Assembly: GCA_048262455.1 (NCBI GenBank)
Contig: JBLXFD010000007.1
Coordinates: forward strand, 1 to 64,000
DNA length: 64,000 bases
Direction of reading: 5' to 3'
DNA from: Psychromarinibacter sp048262455
GTDB lineage: Bacteria > Pseudomonadota > Alphaproteobacteria > Rhodobacterales > Rhodobacteraceae
Shown here: in pieces, positions 33,400 through 41,616 of the stretch
How positions within the stretch are numbered: position 1 is the first letter of the stretch
Layout: the number at the start of each line of letters is the position of its first letter
The notes under the pieces: generated by a model
What the model saw: the letters and a program-made list of their open reading frames with translations, nothing else
Databases searched by the model: none
What the model was told of the DNA's origin: nothing
Translations under genes and position numbers: made by a program

Positions 33400-34584
33400 T
33401 CACCCGTACAAGCAGTTGCGAAGCCGGATCAGCCCGCCCTGCATTTCTTCTATTGGAGCAACCATCGCCACGCGGATGTAGCCCGCGCCGGGGTTGCCCG
33501 TCTCGGTGGCCCGGCCAAGATAGGCTCCGGGCAGAACCCGCACCCCGGTCTCGCACCAGAGCTTCAGTGCCGCCTCCTCGCCGTCGGGGACGGGAAGCCA
33601 CAGGAAGAACCCGCCCTCGGGGGGCAGGTAGCCCGGCACGCCGGCAAGGATCTCGTCCGCCAGCTTGTATTTCTCGCGGTAGAGCGCGCGGTTGGTCTCG
33701 GCATGCGCCTCGTCGGCCCAAAGCCGTTCCGCCACCCGCTGCAGCGGCATCGGCAGCGGCGCGCCGGCATAGGCCCGCAGCTGCTTGATCCGCTTCAGGC
33801 TTTCCACCCCGCCGGCGCAGAAGCCGGAGCGCAGGCCGGGCACGCTGGACCGTTTCGAGAGCGAGTGGAAGATCACCACGCGCTCCGGCGAGGCGCCCAT
33901 CTCGTCCGCCACCTGCAGCGCGCCCACCGGGGGCGTGTCGCGGTAGATCTCGGAGTAGCACTCGTCCGCGAAGATACGGAAATCATGCCGTTCCGCCAGC
34001 CCGATCAGCTCCGCCCAGTAGTCGCGCCCGGCGCAGGCGCCCTGCGGGTTCGAGGGCGAGCAGACATAGGCGATGGCGGTGCGGTCCAGGATCTCGGGGG
34101 ACAGTGACCCGTAGTCGGGCAGGAAGCTGGTCTCCCGGGTGGCCGGCACGTAGATCGGCTCGGCCCCCGCCGCCAGCGCGGCGACCGCGTAGACCTGGTA
34201 GAAAGGGTTCGGCACCAGCACCGCCGGCCGCCCGCCGTTGCGCGCGGTCTCGGGGCACAGCGCCATGCAGGCCCCGAACAGCCCCTCGCGGGTCCCGTTC
34301 AGCGCCATGATCTGCCGGTCCAGCGCCAGCGGCACGCCGTAACGGCGGCCGATCCAGCCGGCGATGGCGTTCAGCAGCTCGGGGGTGCCGTCGTTGGGCG
34401 GGTAGCGGCCGAAGCCGTCGAGGTTCGCCGCCAGCACCTCGCCCACCCAGTTCGGGAACGGGTGGCGCGGCTCGCCCAGCGACATCGCCACCGGCTCGCC
34501 GCCGGGCGCGTAGTCGTCCAACAGCGTCCGCAGCCGCGGAAACGCGTATTCTGGCAGGTTCGAAAACCGCTCCGGGAACATCAT
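33400..34584 (-). CDS. Class I/II PLP aminotransferase
   Basis: The 394-residue enzyme has the fold-type I aminotransferase pattern: SLGEPRHPFPNWV, YPPNDGTPELLNAIAGW, CSPSNPQGACAGRDYW, FADECYSEIY, and the PLP lysine in HSLSKRSSVPGLRSGF. The family and its position upstream of ftsK in Rhodobacterales resemble proteins annotated as DapC (succinyldiaminopimelate aminotransferase), so a role in lysine/DAP synthesis is possible. The substrate cannot be proved from sequence. ATG 34584 and 34581 are adjacent; either may be used. Confidence 0.9.
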   Translation of the reverse strand: MMFPERFSNLPEYAFPRLRTLLDDYAPGGEPVAMSLGEPRHPFPNWVGEVLAANLDGFGRYPPNDGTPELLNAIAGWIGRRYGVPLALDRQIMALNGTREGLFGACMALCPETARNGGRPAVLVPNPFYQVYAVAALAAGAEPIYVPATRETSFLPDYGSLSPEILDRTAIAYVCSPSNPQGACAGRDYWAELIGLAERHDFRIFADECYSEIYRDTPPVGALQVADEMGASPERVVIFHSLSKRSSVPGLRSGFCAGGVESLKRIKQLRAYAGAPLPMPLQRVAERLWADEAHAETNRALYREKYKLADEILAGVPGYLPPEGGFFLWLPVPDGEEAALKLWCETGVRVLPGAYLGRATETGNPGAGYIRVAMVAPIEEMQGGLIRLRNCLYG

Positions 34585-34734
34585 GGTTCGCTATGTGCCT
34601 CAAACGCCGGGGTCGTTAACGCCCCGTTTGCCCGTCACGTTACCGGGCAATCCGGGAAGGGTCTATGAAATCGCTCGAAAAAGCAGGCCTGCAGCCCGGG
34701 GTTGTGGCTTTTGGGTCAGCGGCGCCCGGATTGT

Positions 34735-36066
34735 TCAGCGCAGCGCCGCCTCGGCCGCCGCGCCAAGCCGCAGCAGCCGCGCCTCGGTGCCCGGCGGGGT
34801 CAACAGCGACAGGCCGGTGGCGGGGCGCCCGGCGGGCAGCGACAGGGCGGCGCTGTCCATCAGGTTGCCGATCCGGGTGTTGCGCAGGGTCAGCAGGTTC
34901 TCGGCCACGTAATAGCCGCGGTCGCTCTGCAGCCGCGCCGCGTCGGGGGGCATGTTGGGGGCAGTGGGCAGGATCACCGCGTCGTAACCGGCGGTCTCCT
35001 TGGCCCATTGCCGGCGGTAGTCCCGCAGCCGCCGCCAGGCCGCGACGAAGTCGGCACCGGAGTATTCCGCGCCGCCGCGAAAGCGGGCGAGGATCTCGGG
35101 AAACATCGCGTCCGGTTCGGCCTCGATCCGGTCCTTCCACGTGCCGTAGGCTTCGGTGGCGAACAGCACCGGCGACAGCGCCAGTGCCTCGGCGATCATC
35201 GGCACCGCGCGCCGCTCCACCACCGCGCCGGCGCGGGCCAGCCGCTCTGCCGCCGCCTCGAACCCCGCGCGCGGCTCCTCGCGCAGGTCGTCCAGCGCCG
35301 CGGTGGTCAGCAGCAGCAGGCGCGCGCCCTTCAGGCTGGCGCCCGACAGGTCCGGAGCACGGCCGCCCCCCAGCGCCGCCAGCATCAGCGCCGCGTCCTC
35401 CACCGAGCGGCACAGCGGGCCCACGGTGTCGAAGCTCTCGCACAGCGGCACCACGCCTTCCAGGGACAGGCGGCCGTGGCTGGTCTTCAGCCCCACGAGG
35501 TCGTTCCAGACCGCCGGCACCCGCACCGAACCGCCGGTATCCGACCCCACCGCCGCCGCCGCCAGCCCCTGCGCCACCGAGGCCGCGGCGCCGGAGGAGG
35601 AGCCGCCCGCCACCGTTTCCGGGTCGTGCAGGCCGGGCGGAGTGGCGGTGACCGGGTTCAGCCCGAGGCCGGAGAAGGCCAGTTCCGACATGTGGGTCTT
35701 GCCCAGGCAGACCAGCCCGGCGGCGGTGGCGTTCCGCAGCACCCGCGCGTCGCGCTCGGGCACCCGCCCGCGCAGCAGGGCAGAGCCCGCCTCGGTCGCC
35801 ACGCCGGCGGTGTCGAACAGGTCCTTCCAGCTGACCGGCACCCCGTCCAGCGGGCCAAGTCGCCGCCCGTCCCGCGCCCGCTTCGCAGCGGCGCGGGCCT
35901 CGGCAAGGGCGCGGGCGGGGGTGGTGCGGGCGTAGATCCGGGTGCCGTGGGCATGCGCGTCGATGGCATCAAGGAACGCCTCTGCCAGCGCCTCGGCGTC
36001 GATGCGCCCCGCGCCGATGCCGCGCCCCAGTTCGGCGGCCGTCATCTTCAGCCAGTCGTCGGACAT
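34735..36066 (-). CDS. Amidase-signature family enzyme
   Basis: This 443-residue hydrolase has the Ser-cisSer-Lys triad: Lys81 in VSWKDLF, cis-Ser156 in GGSSSGA and nucleophile Ser180 in GSDTGGSVR. Amidase-signature enzymes hydrolyse amides; GatA is the related transamidosome subunit. GatA normally comes with GatB and GatC, which are absent here, so this is more likely a stand-alone amidase. It lies on the same strand as the aminotransferase and ftsK genes with 150 bases in between. Confidence 0.88.
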   Translation of the reverse strand: MSDDWLKMTAAELGRGIGAGRIDAEALAEAFLDAIDAHAHGTRIYARTTPARALAEARAAAKRARDGRRLGPLDGVPVSWKDLFDTAGVATEAGSALLRGRVPERDARVLRNATAAGLVCLGKTHMSELAFSGLGLNPVTATPPGLHDPETVAGGSSSGAAASVAQGLAAAAVGSDTGGSVRVPAVWNDLVGLKTSHGRLSLEGVVPLCESFDTVGPLCRSVEDAALMLAALGGGRAPDLSGASLKGARLLLLTTAALDDLREEPRAGFEAAAERLARAGAVVERRAVPMIAEALALSPVLFATEAYGTWKDRIEAEPDAMFPEILARFRGGAEYSGADFVAAWRRLRDYRRQWAKETAGYDAVILPTAPNMPPDAARLQSDRGYYVAENLLTLRNTRIGNLMDSAALSLPAGRPATGLSLLTPPGTEARLLRLGAAAEAALR

Positions 36067-36143
36067 CCCCGGTCTCCCTTCACCGGCGCAGGCTAGGCCA
36101 AGGCGCGGGCGGGGGAAACCGGCATTCGCGGGGCAAGGCGCGG

Positions 36144-37391
36144 ATGGACAAAGCCGGCGCGGCGGCCATATTGCGCGGCATGGATGTGATCGTGATCGGT
36201 GGCGGGCTGAACGGCAGCGCCCTGGCGCTCGCCCTCGCGGGGGCCGGGCTGGACGTGGCGCTGGTGGAACGCCTGGCGCCCGAGGTGCAGGGCGCGGACG
36301 ACTTCGACGGGCGCGGCTATGCGCTGGCCCACGGTTCCGTGCGGCTGCTGCGGGCGGTCGGGGTCTGGGACCGGGTTGCGGACCAGGCCCAGCCGATCGA
36401 GCAGATCAAGGTCAGCGACGGCCGCGCGGGCGAGGGAGCCTCGCCGCTGATGCTGCTGTTCGACGGCGCCGAGATCGAGGAACGTCCGGTCGGGCAGATG
36501 CTGGAGGACCGACACCTGCGCCGCGCCCTGCACGCCGCGCTGGAGGCGGAGGAGCGGGTGACCCGGATCACCGGCGAGGTGACGGGGCACGAGGTGCAAG
36601 ACGGCCACGTCTCGGTGACGCTGGCAGGGGGCCGCAGCCTGCGCGCCGCGGTGGTGGTGGGGGCCGACGGCGCCGCCTCGCCCACCGCGCGCCGCGCCGG
36701 GATCCGCCGCATGGGCTGGTCCTACGGGCAGGTGTCCTTCACCTGCGCCATCGCCCACGACAAACCGCACCAGGGCGTCGCGCACCAGTTCTTCATGCCC
36801 TCGGGACCGCTGGCGATCCTGCCGCTGCCCGGCAACCGTTCCTCCATCGTCTGGACCGAGACAGAGACCGCCGCGGCGCGCATCGCCGCGCTGGACGAGG
36901 CCGGCTACCTTGCCGAGCTGCGCCCCCGCGTGGGCGATTTCCTGGGCGGGATCCGGCTGGAGGGCGCGCGGTTCCACCACCCGGTGCCGCTGTCCATCGC
37001 CACCCGTTTCGCCGCGCCGCGCGTGGCGCTGCTGGGGGACGCGGCGCACCGGGTGCATCCGCTGGCAGGGCAGGGGCTGAACGCGGGGCTGAAGGACGTG
37101 GGCGCGCTGGCAGAGGTGCTGGCGCTGGCCCGGCGGCGCGGGGAGGACATCGGGCGGCTGGACGTGCTGGCGCGCTACGAGCGTTGGCGGCGCTTCGATG
37201 TCTCCGGGCTGGCGCTGGCGACGGACGGGGTGAACCGGCTGTTCTCGAACGACAACCCGCTGCTGCGCCTGGCGCGGGACGTGGGGCTGGGGCTGGCCGG
37301 GGCGGTGCCGGGGCTGCGGCGGGCGCTGATGCGCGAGGCGGCGGGGGTGAAGGGCGACCTGCCGCGGCTGCTGCAGGGGCGGCAGAGCTGA
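36144..37391 (+). CDS. UbiH/COQ6-family FAD monooxygenase
   Basis: The 415-residue flavoprotein belongs to the ubiquinone-pathway hydroxylases: FAD motif VIVIGGGLNGSALALALAGA near the N-terminus, ADGAASPTARR, and the C-terminal LLGDAAHRVHPLAGQGLNAG. These enzymes add ring hydroxyl groups during ubiquinone synthesis; alphaproteobacteria often have one with broad position range. ATG 36144 has AAGG five bases upstream. An ATG at 36180 would start closer to the FAD motif but lacks a site. Which ring position it acts on is not readable. Confidence 0.9.
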   Translation: MDKAGAAAILRGMDVIVIGGGLNGSALALALAGAGLDVALVERLAPEVQGADDFDGRGYALAHGSVRLLRAVGVWDRVADQAQPIEQIKVSDGRAGEGASPLMLLFDGAEIEERPVGQMLEDRHLRRALHAALEAEERVTRITGEVTGHEVQDGHVSVTLAGGRSLRAAVVVGADGAASPTARRAGIRRMGWSYGQVSFTCAIAHDKPHQGVAHQFFMPSGPLAILPLPGNRSSIVWTETETAAARIAALDEAGYLAELRPRVGDFLGGIRLEGARFHHPVPLSIATRFAAPRVALLGDAAHRVHPLAGQGLNAGLKDVGALAEVLALARRRGEDIGRLDVLARYERWRRFDVSGLALATDGVNRLFSNDNPLLRLARDVGLGLAGAVPGLRRALMREAAGVKGDLPRLLQGRQS

Positions 37392-37412
37392 GGGCGGTTC
37401 TCGCGGCGGGGG

Positions 37413-37488
37413 GCGAAGGGGGGCGCTGCCCCCCGTCCCGGACGGGGTCCGGGCCTCCCCCCGGGATATTTCGGACCGGAAGAAGCTG
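37413..37488 (+). repeat. Dispersed GC-rich element, family 1 copy B
   Basis: The element reads GGGGGGCGCTGCCCCCC, a short palindromic spacer (CCCGGACGGGGTCCGGG), CCTCCCCCCGGGATATTTC, then GGACCGGAAGAAGC. It is the most complete copy and aligns along its whole length with copy A at 13953-14033. It fills the gap between the converging hydroxylase and Trm112-like genes, where its strong hairpins would end transcription. Confidence 0.72.
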
Positions 37489-37498
37489 AAAGAAGCCG

Positions 37499-37690
37499 CT
37501 ATTCCAGCGGGCGCGCCTCGTCGATCAGCATGACGGGGATGCCGTCGCGGATCGGGTAGGCGAGGTGGGCGGCTTTCGAGATCAGCTCGTTATGCTCGGC
37601 GTCGTAGGAGAGGATCGCGTGGGTCTGGGGACAGACCAGCGATTCCAGCATCTTGCGGTCGTGGACCGGGGTCCTGGCCTTGCCCGTCAT
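37499..37690 (-). CDS. Trm112-like small protein
   Basis: This 63-residue protein matches the bacterial Trm112/YcaR family (KMLESLVCPQTHAILSYDAE and HLAYPIRDGIPVMLIDEARP). In eukaryotes Trm112 activates methyltransferases; the bacterial members may stabilise partner enzymes, though this is not proven. Only one of the usual zinc cysteines is present, as in many proteobacterial copies. Its ATG overlaps the stop of the LON-domain gene (37687-37690). Confidence 0.92.
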   Translation of the reverse strand: MTGKARTPVHDRKMLESLVCPQTHAILSYDAEHNELISKAAHLAYPIRDGIPVMLIDEARPLE

Positions 37691-38325
37691 TGCATCACCT
37701 CCTCGTTGCCGCCGCCGCGCAGTGCGAATTCGATCAGGGTCACCAGCGTCTCGCGCCGGGTGCAGAGCGAGGGCGCCTCCAGCAGCGCCTGCTTGTCCTC
37801 GGGCTCGAACGGGCAGAGCATCGACAGCGAGTTGATCAGCAGCTCGTCATCCGCCTCGCGCAGCGCCTCCCAGTCGGTCTTCAGCCCCTCCTCGTCGAAG
37901 AAGCGGTTCAGCAGCGACAGGAAGTCCTCGCGGTCGAACCCCTTGTCGTTCTCCGCCGGCCCGAGGTCGCGGGCGAAGCCGTCCCAGGTGATCTCGCAGC
38001 AGCGGTAAGGGTGGAAGCCCTCCACCTCGGCCGAGATGCGGAAGCGCGAGGTGCCCGACAGCGTCACGAGGTAGCGCCCGTCCTCGGTCTCGGAGAAGGC
38101 GGTCAGCCGGCCGGCGCAGCCGATGCGGTGCAGCCGGGGCCCGTCCGCCGCGTCGTAGGGCTGCACCATGCCGATCAGCCGGTGCGAGGTCTTCAGGGTG
38201 TCGTCGAGCATCTGCAGGTAGCGCGGCTCGAATATGTGCAGCGGCAGCTTCGCCCGCGGCAGCAGCAGCGCGCCGGGCAAGGGGAAGACCGGGATCTTCG
38301 GGGGCAGGTCCGCCGCGGGGAACAT
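37687..38325 (-). CDS. LON peptidase N-terminal-domain protein
   Basis: The 212-residue protein is a stand-alone LON substrate-binding (PUA-like) domain: IPVFPLPGALLLPRAKLPLH and IFEPRYLQMLDD at the N-terminus, with no AAA or protease domain. Such proteins are widespread; their role is unknown, perhaps substrate handover to proteases. It sits between thioredoxin-like and Trm112-like genes, 27 bases and -4 bases away, in one minus-strand operon. Confidence 0.92.
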   Translation of the reverse strand: MFPAADLPPKIPVFPLPGALLLPRAKLPLHIFEPRYLQMLDDTLKTSHRLIGMVQPYDAADGPRLHRIGCAGRLTAFSETEDGRYLVTLSGTSRFRISAEVEGFHPYRCCEITWDGFARDLGPAENDKGFDREDFLSLLNRFFDEEGLKTDWEALREADDELLINSLSMLCPFEPEDKQALLEAPSLCTRRETLVTLIEFALRGGGNEEVMQ

Positions 38326-38352
38326 GGCGCAGATGGTAGCCCGGCCCCGGGC

Positions 38353-39276
38353 TCAGGCAAATATCATCGAGGACAGGCGCCGGCGGCCGTTCAGGGCCAC
38401 GGGATCCTGCGGTTTCAGCGCGTCGAAGATGGTGAAAAGCTGCTGTTTCGCGGCGCCATCGTTCCACTCGCGGTCGCGGCCGAACAGGTCGAGCAGCTGG
38501 TCCACCGCCCCCTGCACGTCGTTCTGCGCGTGCAGCGCCTTGGCGAGGTCGAAGCGCGCCTGAAGGTCGTCGGGGTTGGCCTCGACCGCCGCCTGCAGGT
38601 CGGCCACGGGCCCGGCGCCGGCGGCCTGCCGTGCCAGTTCCAGCTGGGCGTGGGCGGCCTCCAGTTCCGGCGCGGCGGAGATCGCGGCGGGGGCGCCGTT
38701 CAGGATCGCCTCGGCCTGGTCGAGATCGCCCAGCGCGATGTGGGCCCGCACGAGGCCGCCGTAGGCCGGGGCGTTCTCCGGCTCTTCGCCGAGGATCGCG
38801 GCGAAAGTCTGCGCCGCGCCCACCGCGTCGCCCTCGGTCAGCATCGCCTCGGCGGCCTCGATCGCCTCGCCCAGGCCGTCGTCGCCGGCCAGCGCCGCGA
38901 TCTTGGACACGAAGGCGTTGATCTCGGAGGCCGGCAGCGCGCCCTGGAACATGTCCACGGGACGGCCCTGGTGGAAGGCCACGACCGTGGGAATCGACTG
39001 CAGCGGCAGGCCCTGCTGCGCCAGCGCGGCGGCGAGGCGCTGGTTCTCGTCCACGTTCAGCTTCAGCATCCGCACCTTGCCGCCCGCCTTGGTCACCGCC
39101 TCCTCCAGCATCGGGCCGAGGGTCTTGCACGGGCCGCACCAGGGCGCCCAGAAGTCGACGATCACCGGGATCTCGGCGGAGCCTTCCATGACCTCGGCCA
39201 CGAAATTGGCCTCGTTCACGTCGCCGATCAGGTCGGCGGCGGCGGGGGCGGCTGTGGTCTGACCCAGTTCCAGCAT
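38353..39276 (-). CDS. Thioredoxin-TPR protein (YbbN/CnoX type)
   Basis: This 307-residue protein has an N-terminal thioredoxin domain with WCGPC (46-50) and a C-terminal helical TPR-like region (about 125-300). This is the architecture of YbbN/CnoX, a redox chaperone that hands clients to GroEL and DnaK. I chose ATG 39276, which has AGGA six bases upstream, over the in-frame ATG at 39291 with no site. The active-site Cys pair is intact, unlike E. coli YbbN, so it may also act as a reductase. It heads the operon with LON-domain and Trm112-like genes. Confidence 0.93.
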   Translation of the reverse strand: MLELGQTTAAPAAADLIGDVNEANFVAEVMEGSAEIPVIVDFWAPWCGPCKTLGPMLEEAVTKAGGKVRMLKLNVDENQRLAAALAQQGLPLQSIPTVVAFHQGRPVDMFQGALPASEINAFVSKIAALAGDDGLGEAIEAAEAMLTEGDAVGAAQTFAAILGEEPENAPAYGGLVRAHIALGDLDQAEAILNGAPAAISAAPELEAAHAQLELARQAAGAGPVADLQAAVEANPDDLQARFDLAKALHAQNDVQGAVDQLLDLFGRDREWNDGAAKQQLFTIFDALKPQDPVALNGRRRLSSMIFA

Positions 39277-39444
39277 GGGAAATCCTGTCATTGATGGTGC
39301 GGCGTTGCCGGATTAGATGGCGCAAGAGGTGCCTTGTTGCAAGGGCGGCGGGCGCGGCGCGGGGCGTCGGGCCAAGCCCGGCGGCAGCTTGCGGGGGGCG
39401 CGGGTTTACCGCTAACATCGCGCGGTGACAGCGGAGGAACGGCG

Positions 39445-40476
39445 GTGACGGACGAAGAGACAGCCAACATCAGCCGCCCGATGACGCTGCGGGACGTGTC
39501 CGCCGCGTCGGGGGTCAGCGAGATGACCGTCAGCCGGGTGCTGCGCAACCGCGGCGACGTCAGCCCCGCCACCCGGGAAAAGGTGCTGGAGGCCGCGCGC
39601 ACCCTTGGCTACGTGCCCAACAAGATCGCCGGGGCGCTTGCCTCGCAGCGGGTCAACCTGGTGGCGGTGATCATCCCCTCGCTGAAGAACCTGGTGTTCC
39701 CCGAGGTGCTTTCGGGCCTGTCCGAGGTGCTGGACGACACGCCGCTGCAGCCCGTGGTGGGGGTGACGAACTACCAGCCCGAGCGTGAGGAGAAGGTGCT
39801 GTACGAGATGCTCTCGTGGCGGCCTTCCGGGGTGATCCTGGCGGGGCTGGAGCATTCCGAGGCGTCCCGGGCGATGCTGAAGTCCGCGGGCATTCCCATC
39901 GTCGAGATCATGGACAGCGACGGCGAGCCCGTGGACGCCATGGTGGGCATCTCGCACCGCCGCGCCGGGCGCGAGATGGCGCGGGAGATCGTTGGCGAGG
40001 GCTATCGCCGGATCGGGTTTTTGGGCACCAAGATGCCGCTGGACCACCGGGCGCGGAAGCGGTTCGAGGGGTTCACCGAGGCGCTGGCCAAGGCCGGGCT
40101 GGAGGTGGCGGACCAGGAGTTCTACCAGGGCGGATCGGCCCTGCTGAAGGGGCGCGAGATGACGCAGGCGATCCTCGAGCGCTCGCCGGACCTCGATTTC
40201 CTCTACTACTCCAACGACATGATCGGCGCGGGGGGGCTGCTTTACTGTCTCGACAACGGCATCGACGTGCCGGGGCGGCTGGGGCTGGCCGGGTTCAACG
40301 GGGTCGAGATGCTGGACGGGCTGCCGCGGCGGCTGGCCACGATGGATGCCTGCCGTGCCGAGATCGGGCGCGAGGCGGCGCGCATCATCGTGCGGCGCGC
40401 CGGGACCGGCACCGGCGGCGGCGAGCGGGTGGTGCTGTCGCCGAAACTGCAGCTGGGTGCGACGCTGAAACGCTGA
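39445..40476 (+). CDS. LacI-family transcriptional regulator
   Basis: The 343-residue regulator has a LacI helix-turn-helix (MTLRDVSAASGVSEMTVSRV, residues about 13-32), hinge helix region NKIAGALASQRVN, then a periplasmic-binding-like sensor domain. Translation begins at GTG 39445, with GGAGGA just upstream; longer ATG starts lack homology. The HTH resembles the gluconate-type (GntR) LacI branch. Target and effector cannot be read. Its neighbours downstream are glycosyltransferases, with no sugar-catabolic operon nearby. Confidence 0.92.
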   Translation: MTDEETANISRPMTLRDVSAASGVSEMTVSRVLRNRGDVSPATREKVLEAARTLGYVPNKIAGALASQRVNLVAVIIPSLKNLVFPEVLSGLSEVLDDTPLQPVVGVTNYQPEREEKVLYEMLSWRPSGVILAGLEHSEASRAMLKSAGIPIVEIMDSDGEPVDAMVGISHRRAGREMAREIVGEGYRRIGFLGTKMPLDHRARKRFEGFTEALAKAGLEVADQEFYQGGSALLKGREMTQAILERSPDLDFLYYSNDMIGAGGLLYCLDNGIDVPGRLGLAGFNGVEMLDGLPRRLATMDACRAEIGREAARIIVRRAGTGTGGGERVVLSPKLQLGATLKR

Positions 40477-40570
40477 CGCGCCGCCGCGGCGCGGTGGACA
40501 AGCGGGCGCGTTTGGGTTTACCCCGGCCGGGTTCGGCGCAGAGGCCCTGCGCGTTACCGGATCCCGCCCC

Positions 40571-41305
40571 ATGTCCTCCCCTTGCGTCTCGATCGTGATC
40601 CCCATGCGCAACGAGGCGATGAACGTCGCCGCGCTGGTGCGGGGCATCGCCGAGGCCGCTGCGCCGTTGCCGGGGGGGTACGAGATCATCGTGGTGGACG
40701 ACGGGTCCGATGACGGTACGGCCGAGGCGGCCCGGGCGCTGATGGGCGAGTTGCCCGCGCTGCGGCTGCTGCGGCATGAACGGTCGGCAGGCCAGAGCGC
40801 GGCGGTGCACAGCGGTGTCACCGCGGCCCGCGCGCCGGTGGTCTGCACGCTGGACGGCGACGGCCAGAACCCGCCCGAGGAACTGCCCCGGCTGTGGGAG
40901 CCGCTGCTGGCAGAGCCCTCGGGACAGCTGGGGCTGGTGGCGGGGCAGCGCGTCGGGCGCCGCGACACCTGGTCGAAACGCGCCGCCTCGCGCATCGCCA
41001 ACGCCCTGCGCCGGCAGTTGCTGCGCGACGGCACCCGCGACACCGGCTGCGGGCTGAAGGGATTTCGGCGTGACGCCTTCCTGTCGCTGCCCTACTTCAA
41101 CCACATGCACCGCTACCTGCCCGCCCTTTTCGCCCGCGACGGCTGGACCGTGCGGCTGGTCGACGTCGGTCACCGGGAACGGCAGGGCGGGCAGTCGAAC
41201 TACAACAATCTTCAGCGCGCGCTGGTCGGCATCTACGACCTGATCGGCGTGGCCTGGCTGATCCGCCGCCGCAAGACCGTGGCGCCCACCGAGGTTCACC
41301 GATGA
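40571..41305 (+). CDS. Family 2 glycosyltransferase (DPM/ArnC-like)
   Basis: This 244-residue GT2 enzyme has VVDDGSDDGT (41-50) and the acidic motif LDGDGQNPPEELP (94-106), typical of dolichol-phosphate-mannose-synthase-like enzymes that load a sugar onto polyprenyl phosphate. There is no C-terminal membrane pair. The LpxB-N-like gene starts 4 bases before its stop. The trio with GT39 matches ArnC-ArnT-type logic: make a polyprenyl-linked sugar, flip it, and transfer it in the periplasm. Confidence 0.92.
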   Translation: MSSPCVSIVIPMRNEAMNVAALVRGIAEAAAPLPGGYEIIVVDDGSDDGTAEAARALMGELPALRLLRHERSAGQSAAVHSGVTAARAPVVCTLDGDGQNPPEELPRLWEPLLAEPSGQLGLVAGQRVGRRDTWSKRAASRIANALRRQLLRDGTRDTGCGLKGFRRDAFLSLPYFNHMHRYLPALFARDGWTVRLVDVGHRERQGGQSNYNNLQRALVGIYDLIGVAWLIRRRKTVAPTEVHR

Positions 41306-41616
41306 TCGACACGCTGTTTTCCTGGCTGAAAGTCACCAACTGGGCAGAGTTCTGGTGGGTCGCCTTCGGCCTGTTCGGGCAGCTGATGTTCATGGGCCGC
41401 TTCCTGGTGCAATGGGTCGCCTCGGAACGCGAGCGGAAGTCGGTGGTGCCGGTGGCCTTCTGGTACTTCTCGATCGGCGGCGGGGCGATCCTGTTCGCCT
41501 ATGCCTGTTACCGCGCCGACCCGGTGTTCATCCTCGGCCAGTCGCTGGGCCTGCTGATCTACAGCCGCAACCTCTACCTGATCCACGCCGAGAAGCGCCG
41601 GAAAAGGCGTGCCTGA
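41302..41616 (+). CDS. Lipid-A-disaccharide synthase N-terminal-like membrane protein
   Basis: The 104-residue protein matches the LpxB N-terminal-like (LABN) domain, with three membrane spans and the motif WWVAFGLFGQLMFMGRFLVQ and WVASERERKSVVPVAFWYFS. It is not a catalytic LpxB. In this setting (between GT2 and GT39 genes) it has been proposed to flip the polyprenyl-linked sugar, but this is inference from context. It overlaps GT2 by 4 bases and the GT39 gene by 8, so all three are coupled. Confidence 0.92.
   Translation: MIDTLFSWLKVTNWAEFWWVAFGLFGQLMFMGRFLVQWVASERERKSVVPVAFWYFSIGGGAILFAYACYRADPVFILGQSLGLLIYSRNLYLIHAEKRRKRRA

Noticed and set aside
31335..33788. An 817-codon open frame antisense to ftsK
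   Set aside because: The same shadow effect; ftsK on the other strand has clear domains and normal codon use.
34585..34734. Possible tRNA or small RNA between the aminotransferase and amidase genes
   Set aside because: No cloverleaf or TTCRANNC arm could be formed; only minor inverted repeats.
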